A DNA stretch of 64,000 nt from Falciphora oryzae (taxonomy: Eukaryota; Ascomycota; Sordariomycetes; Magnaporthales; Magnaporthaceae): positions 856,578 through 920,577 of the forward strand of contig JNVV01000001.1 in NCBI GenBank assembly GCA_000733355.1, in the 5' to 3' direction. Below the pieces are notes generated by a model. The model had not been told where the DNA came from. It worked only from the letters and a program-made list of their open reading frames with translations, and ran no database searches. The translations under genes and the position numbers were made by a program. Shown one piece after another: positions 44,301-53,105 of the stretch. Every line of letters begins with the position of its first letter. The first letter of the stretch is position 1.

Positions 44301-44734
44301 TGTTACGACCATACAGGTGGCGGGGACAGGAGGCCTGGGTCAAGCCCCGGGAAGGAAGCACCCTCAACCCCGCACTTGGAAAAGGAAAGGTCACGTAAAA
44401 GGACACGTGACCTCAAAGTGATATGTTTAATATACGACATAGCAAACATAGCACAAATCCTTAAAGTGATATGTCTAATATGCGATATAGCAAATATAGC
44501 ACAAATTGGGAAGGACCAGGTCGTATATATAAGGGAAAAGTTCTTCCACGGTTAAATAACTTTAACTGAGGCATCGGCATCAATTAACCTAAATTAGCTC
44601 CAAAGTACCCCCTTAGGCAAACAATCCAAACTTTTGTTACCAATTTCCCAATTCCCCTAAAGCAACCCCTATTAAATATATTGTTTAGCACCCTCCCTAG
44701 GTGTCCTACCCTAAAAACAAAGCCTAATTATAAC
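44301..44734 (+). repeat. Gypsy-E 5' LTR, 434 bp
   Basis: TGTTACG...TTATAACA. Two 48-bp units (about 44,412-44,507) instead of the three in Gypsy-D; otherwise colinear with it. Confidence 0.95.
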
Positions 44735-44784
44735 ATTTTAACTAATTTTATTTAGCATTTACCGAAGGCGAACAATACGACAAA

Positions 44785-46250
44785 ATGTCGGCGTCCGGTT
44801 CCAAACAAACGGAACAGCCCTCCACCGTTAAATATAAAAGGAAAAAATACAACGAGGACACTTCCTTCGACCTTTTCCGAATGCTTATAAAAAACTTTAT
44901 TAAAGCCAAAGCTTAATTAGCCGCAGTTTAAAGCAAACCGGACATTGCGACAAAAGCATACAAATTCCTATTTCCCGAAATTTACGACGGAAAAACGGGC
45001 AAATTTCGAACTTTTTTTACCGAATGCAAAGTTTATTTCTCGTTTTACAAAGCTTATTTCGATACCGAAAAAAAAGGTAATTTACGCCGCCATACGTTTC
45101 GGAAAAAAAGTTAAAAACTGGTTCCAGCCTACGTAAACGGATTACCTTTAAAGCGTAAAATCTAAAAAGCAAATACAAATTATATTTGCTAACTTCGAAA
45201 AATTCGGAAAAAAAATCGGCAAAATTTTCGGCCAAATTAACGAACGATTGGTTACGGAAAAAAAAAAATTTTAGCCTTCGATAAAAAAGGCTAGCCTTTA
45301 TATACGCTTTAAAGTTTTAACGCCTCGTAACCAAATTTAATTAAACCAACCAAACCAAAATGGCGCACTTTTACGGGGGTTTCCGCGAGGATATAAAAAA
45401 CGAGCTTTTTAAAACGGACCGACCGGAAGATTTCCCGGACTATGTTTAAATGGCCGTCCGTATTAGCGATAAGCTGTACAAACGACGATTTAAAAAAAAG
45501 GGTCAGCCAACCAAAATGGTAAACAACAAAAACAACCACAAAAAAAATAAGCAATAGCCAAGCACGGCTTATGGCATACACTTTGGACCTATAAACCTTA
45601 GCGCTAAAACCACCCATTTGCAAAAGCAAAGCAATAAAAAAAGGCAGGACCTTAAAAACAGGAAATGCTTTAAATGTGGTTAAAAGGGCCACATTAAACG
45701 AGATTGCCCGCAGCGGCAGGCGGTAGTTACCCGACGGGGAAACGCCTAAGCGGAAAACAGCTTGTGCCCTGGAGCAGCTTTTAGCTGGATTTATTGCTGC
45801 GAAAACTCGTACGCGACGTACCAATTTAATAAAAACGCGACCGGCTGGTTGTCAAAGCAGTCGAGGGCAGAGATATTGGAGTAGCAGGAAGATGATATTC
45901 GGAGTAGGTTGGAGGCCGGAGGCCTGGCCCTGCAGAGATTTGGGATATCTCTGTGCGGGATCCACCTCGTGGAGCCTCCGCCCTTATCTGACGATAAGGA
46001 TCTCCAGTCCCAACTCCTCTATCTACAGTCAAGGCCCTACTGGCCGTGACACTGGTACCCTAAAAGGCGGGTAGCCGCAACGCGACGGATCCGGACGATC
46101 TTTAATAGAGGTCCCACCAGGATCGAATACGATAGCGAGGGAAAACAAGTTTTCGCTACCGGATTTACGGAATCCGAAGAGAAAAATAACACCGCTACGT
46201 AGGTTACCAAATTTACCTACGACATTAATAACGAAATCGATAACGAGCTA
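44785..46250 (+). pseudogene. Gypsy-E gag, degraded and split by an LTR insertion
   Basis: ATG at 44,785 (MSASGSKQTEQPSTVKYKRK), then FPEIYDGKTGKFRTFFTECK and a CCHC knuckle KCFKCG-x-KGHIKRDC (45,666-45,706) with the His kept and a Gln codon now a stop. Compared with Gypsy-D, a 202-bp LTR interrupts the sequence at 45,850. The downstream gag sequence (46,052-46,278) is repeated at 46,959-47,185. Confidence 0.75.
45850..46051. repeat. LTR of element X, copy 1 (202 bp)
   Basis: TGTCAAAGCAG...GGCCGTGACA, flanked by CTGGT on both sides (45,845-45,849 and 46,052-46,056). Gypsy-D shows the empty site. GC-rich, not RIPed. Nearly identical to the copy at 46,757 except for a few bases near its start. 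Confidence 0.8.
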
Positions 46251-46278
46251 TTAAATTAAACCCATATAACTAAAAAAC

Positions 46279-46316
46279 NNNNNNNNNNNNNNNNNNNNNN
46301 NNNNNNNNNNNNNNNN
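46279..46316. other. Assembly gap (38 N)
   Basis: N run between two direct copies of the same LTR-plus-gag sequence, so the join is suspect. Confidence 0.99.
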
Positions 46317-46523
46317 GTTTATGTTGGGGTTTCGCAGCAGAGCAGATGTTACCCCGTCCAGGTCGCCTGCGCACGCGGCCTCGTAAAATTGGCGAGCATC
46401 GGGGTCAACCGGGCCATTAAAACGACTAATCCGGCCCTGACGATCGAACACCTCTTGAAAAGTCATTGCCTGGTGGGGTGTGGTCTGGACACGGCGGTAG
46501 CCACCCTCCACTTTGCGCGACAA
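46317..46523 (-). pseudogene. Fragment of a host-like reading frame, possibly ankyrin-type N-terminus
   Basis: Minus-strand frame starting MSRKVEGGYRRVQTT, with PVDPDARQFYEAACAGDLDG, then VTSALLRNPNIN running into the N gap. The part from FYEAACAGDLDGV looks like the first ankyrin-repeat helix pair (residues A-A-x-x-G-D-L-D-x-V). Balanced codon use and no RIP, unlike its neighbours. It lies next to the second LTR of element X, so it may be captured host sequence, the interior of element X, or a mis-joined contig. Function unknown. Confidence 0.4.
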
Positions 46524-46756
46524 GAAAGGGTTTTAAAGGGATTGCGGTGTGTTGTGCGCTTGCGATGTCCATGAGCAATGGGGCAACCTGAGCCTGGGCT
46601 ACATATAAGGGCACGCCCTTTCCTGTTTGCTACTACCCAAACGTCTTCGTTTCTCTCTCATCTTCCAAAATAACTCCTTTCAGCCACCTACTGGTAGTCT
46701 GCCCGTAGTCACAAGCAGTGCGATTTGAGTGAACCTTTGCTAAATGTACGACATTG
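46524..46756. other. Non-RIPed spacer next to LTR X copy 2
   Basis: GC-balanced sequence without a clear frame. On the plus strand it has a TATA-like CATATAAGGGC (about 46,601) followed by a pyrimidine-rich stretch (TTCGTTTCTCTCTCATC), as in a fungal Pol II promoter. No polypurine tract abuts the LTR. Confidence 0.35.
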
Positions 46757-46958
46757 TGTCAACGCAGTCGAGGGCAGAGAAATTGGTGTAGCAGGAAGAT
46801 GATATTCGGAGTAGGTTGGAGGCCGGAGGCCTGGCCCTGCAGAGATTTGGGATATCTCTGTGCGGGATCCACCTCGTGGAGCCTCCGCCCTTATCTGACG
46901 ATAAGGATCTCCAGTCCCAACTCCTCTATCTACAGTCAAGGCCCTACTGGCCGTGACA
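46757..46958. repeat. LTR of element X, copy 2 (202 bp)
   Basis: TGTCAACGCAG...GGCCGTGACA followed by CTGGT and the same Gypsy-E gag sequence as copy 1. Its left flank is unrelated to Gypsy-E. Read together with copy 1, this suits a full LTR element whose two LTRs were collapsed in assembly. Confidence 0.75.
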
Positions 46959-47989
46959 CTGGTACCCTAAAAGGCGGGTAGCCGCAACGCGACGGATCCG
47001 GACGATCTTTAATAGAGGTCCCACCAGGATCGAATACGATAGCGAGGGAAAACAAGTTTTCGCTACCGGATTTACGGAATCCGAAGAGAAAAATAACACC
47101 GCTACGTAGGTTACCAAATTTACCTACGACATTAATAACGAAATCGATAACGAGCTATTAAATTAAACCCATATAACTAAAAAACGAAAAAAAACCGAAG
47201 GTTTATTTCCAACTATAAAGCAACGAATGTATAATACATTCGATATTAGTAAAGCTTATATTTCGCTCGGATTTTCGGAATCCAACCAATAGTTTTGGGA
47301 CCAGCCTAAGCCTATCGGAAGACTTATGCGGAAAAAGCTAGCATTTGACGACGACGGCAAGCCTTTGAACTGGTTCCGGGACGATTAACAAATTACCTAT
47401 TACGGGGCTCCGTACGAAAAAATGCCCCCGAAAAAAGAACGTAGTACGGAACCACATAACCAAAACCACCTAAATGTGGATATCGAGGCAGCAAAACACG
47501 ACGAGCTCTTTTAGGCCGAATGCGTAAACGATTACTGCGAATAGCACCTAACCGCAAAGCTAAAAAGCGATTTCTTTCCCGAAAAAAAAACGGCGAACCG
47601 ATTAAAAACCTAAAAAGGAGCTATTAGCTCCCTAAATGGAAAATTACCAAAATGGACTATTCGTAATTTAAAGCGACCTTCGCACCTTTATTTTCCTACC
47701 CCATATTATGCATTTCGGGGCTCCTACCATACCTTAACTACGGAAAGCCCGAATGCAAAGTCCATATGGAAAAAAAGGCCCGGGTTTGGACGGAAAGCCG
47801 TATGCGATTAAGCTTCCCTAACTACGCGAGCTACGAAGCCGAACGATCTATAAAAAAAGGAAAAGCTCCCGAAATAAAAAATTAAAATAGCCACCCGATA
47901 TAAGGGTACGGAATGGACCCTAATAATAAATAAAAACCCTAACCGTAATAAACGTTAACCAATACCAGCATTTAATAATAGTATTACGG

Positions 47990-48180
47990 TACAAAGGAAA
48001 AAAGCTAAACGCTATAATCGATAGCGGGGCCCAAAGCAATTACCTTTCGCCGGAAACAGCGAAAAGGTACGGCATTCCGGCAAAAAAAAAAAAAAACGCC
48101 GTATAGCCTAAAAACTGTAAAAAAAAACCGGTTACATTTAATAATAGCTATATCGATAAAAAAATTAATCATTTTAAATT
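47990..48180 (+). pseudogene. Gypsy-E retropepsin-like protease region, degraded
   Basis: AIIDSGAQSNYLSPETAKRY (about 48,010-48,070) with the D-S-G-A active-site motif intact, unlike Gypsy-D. The frame around it is cut by stops. Confidence 0.75.
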
Positions 48181-48689
48181 TTAATGCCAAAAAAAAAATT
48201 TCCGCGTTATTTTAAATATTATAAACATAAAAAGGGAAAACGTAATTTTAAGCATCCTTTAGTTTAAAAAAAGCAATTTACAAATAGATTAGGTTACCGG
48301 CTAAATTTAATAAGGAAATTTATAAAACCCCGTAACGGTTTAACAGCCCCGAACCCCGGATAATAAACCTACGAAGCTACAAAAGGCAATTACAACGGTG
48401 GCAGGATAAGGCAATTAGCTTAGGCAATCGGTATTAACGGAATCGCAATTATTTACAAGCGACGTCGACCTTAAAAAACGAGCAAACTTCGTCGCACGAA
48501 TGCGGAACGTCCTAAAAAAGTATTTCCAATATTGGAAATTGTTTAAAAAAAACCTGGAAATAGTATTTCCGGAATATAGGCCATTCGATTACGAAATTAA
48601 ATTTAAATTAAAAATATAACTTAAATATTAAAAGCTGTATTAGTTAAGCCAAAAATAGCAGGAAGTGCTAAAGGAATAACTAAAAAAGG

Positions 48690-49900
48690 ATTTGCTAAAG
48701 GGATTTATTAGGCCTTTTAACTCTTTTATTAAATACGGGATATTGTTCGTGCTAAAAAAAACGGAAAAAAGCGGATATGTATCGACTACCAACCGCTAAA
48801 CGAAGCAATTATTAAAAATCGATATCTTTTGCTTTTTATTAACAAGCTACGGGATAAGCTTAATAAAGCTAAATATTTTACGGCTTTAGATTTATATAAA
48901 ACTTATAGCCTATTACGGATTAAAAAGGGTTAGAAATAAATAATAGCTTTTCGGACGAAATTTGGGGTTTTTAAATTTTTAATAATAATTTTTAGGCTTA
49001 CTAATGCTTTAGCTATATTCCAGCGGATAATTAATTACGTATTGCGAAAATACCTCGATATTTTTGTCCTCGCATACTTAAATAATATTTTAATCTTTTC
49101 GAAAACATTAGAAAAATATAAGGAGCATATATATAAAATGCTGTAAAAGCTATAAAACGCTAAGCTCCTAATTAACCCAAAAAAATGTATATAGCATACG
49201 TAAAAGGTCGTTTTCCTAGGTTTTGTTATTACACCCGGAAAAGTTCGCATGGACCCTAAAAAAATGCACGAAATTAAAAAGTAGTTTGTACCTACGAACG
49301 TTAAAAAAATCCGAAGCTTCCTAAGGTTTATAAACTTTTACCAACGGTTTATCCGCAACTTTAGCAAAAAGGCTGCACTATTTACGAATTTTATTAAAAA
49401 TAATACCTAATTTTATTAAGGGAAACAAAAATAAAAAGATTTTGAGCTATTACGGATAGCCGTTTTGCAAAAACCAATTTTAGCTATACCAAACCTAAAT
49501 AAACCTTTCGAAATAGAAACCGATGCGTTAAATTTCGCAATCGGGGAATAATTCGAACAAAAAAACAAATAAAAAAGGCTGCATTTTTACGCCTTTTTTT
49601 TTACAAAAACTTAATGGACCTAAGTTAAATTATTAAATTTATAATAAAAAGTTTTTCGCTATTATTAGGGCGTTAAAAAAATGGAAACCTTATTTGTATA
49701 AAGCAAAGCATTAAATTATAATGCATACGGATTATAAAAACCTATTACATTTTACCATTAGCAAAAATTTAAACAAACGGCAAATCCGATGGAATAAATT
49801 CCTTTAAGATTATAATATCCGGATCGAATACCGTAAAGGATTGGAAAACGGACGGGCGGACGCTTTTAGTCGCCGATTAAACCACGAGGTTAATATTTTA
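48690..49900 (+). pseudogene. Gypsy-E reverse transcriptase and RNase H, degraded
   Basis: Colinear with Gypsy-D. The catalytic motif reads AYLNNILIFS (49,075-49,086), both Asp of YLDD changed to Asn by G-to-A, so this copy cannot polymerise. The A-motif region (LDLYKTYSLLRIKKG, about 48,890) keeps its Asp. RNase H (FEIETDALNFAIG) follows near 49,510. Several single-base indels relative to Gypsy-D shift the frame. Confidence 0.83.
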
Positions 49901-49999
49901 AAGGAAACTTGTATAATATTCGCTTAAAGCCCAAACGGATCTTTGGTTCCGGCGTAGCGGGTATTAGCAAAAACAGCTAGGTAAAAAAAATGGACTTTT

Positions 50000-51190
50000 A
50001 AAAAAATTTAGCAAATTTACGGGCAGTTAGCCTATAGCTACCAAAAAATAACTAAAATATAAAAAAAGCTACGATAATACCACGGGTTTGTCGGAATTCG
50101 AGCCGAAATACAAAAAGCAATTAAAAATTGTAAAAATTGCGCAAAAACAAAGCCAGCCGACATAAGCCTTATAAGTTATTGCAATTTTTGCTAACGCCTA
50201 GCAAAATATAGCAATATGTTATAGCAAATTTCGTTATTAAACTACTAAAGTTAAAAAAGCCCTTAACGAACGTTTGTTATAATAGCATCCTAGTAATGGT
50301 AGATAAGTTTACCAAATACGCTTTATTTTTACCCTATAAAAAAGCAAATAACGCTATAAAATTAGCGTACGTTTTTATCCGGTATATAATCGTAAAGTAC
50401 GGAATGCCAAAGCATATCGTTACGGACAGGGATAAGCTGTTTACAAGCAAATTCTAACGCGCGCTCGTATCCAAATTGGGAGCCGAGCACGCCTTGTTAA
50501 TAGCGTACCACCCGAAAACAAACGGACAAACCAAACGAACGAACCAAACCATAAAACAGTACTTTCGCTACTACGTTAACTATAAACAAACGAATTAGGT
50601 ATAACTGCTTCCTATGGCGCAATTTGCGTACAACAGCTTAAAATACGAAAGTACGGAAACTACACCGTTTTTTGCAAATTACGGGTATACACTTACGGTG
50701 TACGGAAAACCTAAGGCAAAACCACACGCCCTAATAGCGGAAATCCAAATAACGGAGCTTACCAAACTACATAAAAATCTCCAAACAAAGCTTAAAAAGC
50801 TACGACAACAAATAGCCACATAAACCAATAAAAAAAAATCGAAAAACCGATTTTTAAAAAAAGGGATAGCGTTTATTTTTTACGCCGCAATATCAAAACG
50901 AAACGACCAAATAATAAGCTAAATTACAAAAAATTTTGGCCGTTTAAAATAAAAAAAATGGTATCGAACGTTAACTACAAATTACAACTCCCTCCAATTA
51001 TAAAAATCCACCTAATTTTTTACGTCTCCTTGCTAAAACCAGTACCGTTTGGAACGGAAAGCAGCGAGTTAGTAAAAGTCGACCTAAAGCAAAAGTACGA
51101 GGTCGAAAAAATCTTGGACGAACGCACGAAGCGACGCTTTAAAAAGTATTTAATCAAATGGAAAGGGTACGGCCACGAGGAAAACACGTA
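50000..51190 (+). pseudogene. Gypsy-E integrase with chromodomain, degraded
   Basis: HIVTDRDKLF (about 50,420) retains the second catalytic Asp; the first reads ANFVIKL (Asp to Asn) and the Glu position reads GQTKRTNQTI (Glu to Lys). Open stretches at 50,614-50,823 ([20 protein letters not shown]) and 50,958-51,191, the latter ending in a well-kept chromodomain YEVEKILDERTKRRFKKYLI with IKWKGYGHEENT. Confidence 0.87.
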
Positions 51191-51322
51191 GGAAAAAGCG
51201 ACAAACCTTAAAAACTGTTAAAAAGCGCTAGCGGAGTACCAGCGGAAGCGCCTATTAAAAAGTTAGCAAAAAATATACCAAAAAACCAACCACCGAAATT
51301 TAACAATTGGTTCCCTAATAAC

Positions 51323-51394
51323 GGCCTTACCGGGATTCGAACCCAAAACTTTAGTAAAAAAAAGCTAAAGCTATATTTAATATATTATAAAACC
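51323..51394 (-). tRNA. tRNA-like sequence inside Gypsy-E (antisense), degraded
   Basis: Counterpart of 19,818-19,888. Acceptor arms GGTTTTA and TAAGGCC pair over 7 bp counting G-T wobbles; B box GGTTCGAATCC intact; D arm eroded (AATATATTAAATATAGC). The loop is again a T run. Confidence 0.55.
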
Positions 51395-51422
51395 TAAGGA
51401 AGTTGTTGGGAACTCCACGATT

Positions 51423-51992
51423 TACCCGATTGAAAAAAAACACCCAGGTTAAAGGCAGGATTAATTTCGGGACCCGGCTAGTTTAAAAAAAAAAAGGCGA
51501 TAACGGAGGAAAGGAAGGGGCAAATAGGGCAAAAGGCGCAGTAAGGGCCTGCGTAGCAGCTTTTTCGGCCTTTTCCCGCTTAATCCGCTCCAGCTCTTCC
51601 AAACTGTCGATACCCCGACGTATCGCACGCATCTTTTTTTCCAACCACACCTTTTTCTATTTTCGCAAACGTTTTATTTTTACGTTAATAAGGCGACGCT
51701 TTTTTTTAATAGCTTCCAACTCAGTTTTACGTTATGTAAACTGATGCTAAAGCTTTTGAAGTTGTGCAAGCGAAAGGCCTAATACGTCGCAGCGGGAACG
51801 GCCCTAACGGACACATTCCACGCATCGGGAAAAGTTTTAAAAAAAAACCTCGCAATAGGAACGACCTAGGGCCTCGCAAAAAAAATAAAAAGGCATTTCA
51901 ACTAAAAAAGAAATGAGGGCGGCAAAAAGGTTGTCGCGACGAACAATCGAACGCGCAATAGGAGTTTTTCGTTTTTGCACCCGATCCGACAT
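51423..51992 (-). pseudogene. Antisense Cys-rich/coiled-coil reading frame of Gypsy-E
   Basis: Opposite strand to gag-pol, between integrase and 3' LTR. Starts MSDRVQKRKTPIARSIVRRD (51,992), continues LFAALISFLVEMP, then a first Cys patch (CEALGRSYC). After a frame change in a T run a second patch reads SRCVECVR-x-GRSRCDVLGL, followed by a long charged helix (LAQLQKL, then KKKRRLINVKIKRLRK, KKMRAIRRGIDSLEEL) likely to form a coiled coil. Cys spacing C-X2-C-X6-C recalls zinc-binding clusters. The same frame, more damaged, is in Gypsy-D. Role unknown. Confidence 0.6.
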
Positions 51993-52089
51993 TTTGTTAA
52001 AAGCAAAGGAATAGGAAATGGTAAGGAAGGAAAGTATTTACTATTAACAAAAGGAAGGGATAGCAGATATGGCTAAAGGGATTTGGCCT

Positions 52090-52100
52090 AAAAGAGGGGA
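52090..52100 (+). other. Gypsy-E polypurine tract
   Basis: AAAAGAGGGGA, five bases upstream of the 3' LTR, as in Gypsy-D. Confidence 0.75.
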
Positions 52101-52105
52101 CCTAA

Positions 52106-52540
52106 TGTTACAACCATATAGGTGGCGGGGACAGGAGGCCTAAATCAAACCCCGGGAAGGAAACACCTTTAACCCCGCATTTGGAAAAGGAAAGGTTACG
52201 TGGAAGGACACGTAACCTTAAGGTGATATGTTTAATATGCGATATAGCAGATATAGCACAGGTTTTTAAAATAATATGTCTGATATGCGACATAGCAGAC
52301 ATAGCACAAATTGGGAAGGACCAGGTCGTGTATATAAAGGAAAGGTTTTTCCACGGTTAGATAGCTTTAACTAAGGCATCGGCATCAGTCAACCTAAGTT
52401 AGCTCCAAGGTACCCCTTTGGGCAAGCAATCCAAACTTCTGTTACCAGTTTCCCAGTTCCCCTAAAGCAACCCCTGTTAAGTGTACTATTCAGCACCCTC
52501 CCTAAGTGTCCTACCCTAGGAGCAGAGCCTGATTGTAACA
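52106..52540 (+). repeat. Gypsy-E 3' LTR, 435 bp
   Basis: TGTTACAACC...TTGTAACA with two 48-bp units, paired with the 5' LTR at 44,301. It abuts the GCTTT duplication. Confidence 0.95.
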
Positions 52541-52545
52541 GCTTT

Positions 52546-53105
52546 TAGGAGCTTTAAGCAAAATAACTGTCCTTGTATACGCGCCTACACGAAAGGCGGT
52601 ATATAAAACCCCTACAATCAAGCTATTAAAGGGGGTAACAATAGAAAATCTCGTTTTAAAGGGGGATAATAATTTAAAGGGGGTTACTATCGAAAACCCT
52701 GCTGAAAAAGGCACTATTCCAACTAGTGTTTTTACCCCCGTTAGCGAATTTAAAAGCGAAATGGAAATCGATTCTTTACCAAATCAACTGCTTGCGGGGA
52801 CTTTAAAAGCTCCGCTACCTACTTTGCAATACAAGCCCTTTAAGCCTGTTTAAACCACTATACGGCCTTTTAAAAAGCCTATAGTTTTAGTGCCCACGAT
52901 ACGTAAAATACCGGTACCTATAGTGGATAAGGAAGTGCGTGTTAGCGATACCTTCGCTAATGCTTTGGGGAAGGTATTACCTGAATTAGACCTAATGGAA
53001 GTCGACGATTTCGTTCACTATATCTGCTATAAGGCAAAACAGGCTGTTAAAAAGAAAAAGCCTGCTAAAAACAGCGAACCCAATTCCTATAAAAAGGCTT
53101 TAAAA
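52546..53105 (+). pseudogene. Copia-F integrase C-terminus to start of reverse transcriptase
   Basis: Resumes Copia-F. An open run 52,890-53,117 includes VDKEVRVSDTFANALGKVLP and ends NSEPNSYKKALK, the segment that opens the Copia reverse transcriptase domain (usually EP-x-TYKEAL). The Mutator-like element starts right after this at 53,106; excising it with one 8-bp duplication joins KKALK to SSYNKYWLAA in frame. Confidence 0.8.

Larger units (their letters stand above)
44301..52540 (+). mobile_element. Gypsy-E: chromodomain Ty3/Gypsy LTR retrotransposon, nested in Copia-F
   Basis: Same family and gene order as Gypsy-D, somewhat less RIPed. LTRs 44,301-44,734 and 52,106-52,540; perfect target duplication GCTTT (44,296-44,300 and 52,541-52,545). 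Length 8240 bp, about 1 kb longer than Gypsy-D because of the 202-bp LTR insertion and the duplicated, gapped stretch at 45,850-46,958. Confidence 0.93.

Noticed and set aside
45309..45824. 171-codon minus-strand frame over Gypsy-E gag (and its 144-codon counterpart at 15,115-15,549)
   Set aside because: It lies opposite the gag zinc-knuckle region; RIP depletes CAA/CAG/TGG and leaves the opposite strand open. No domain, and gag explains the conservation.
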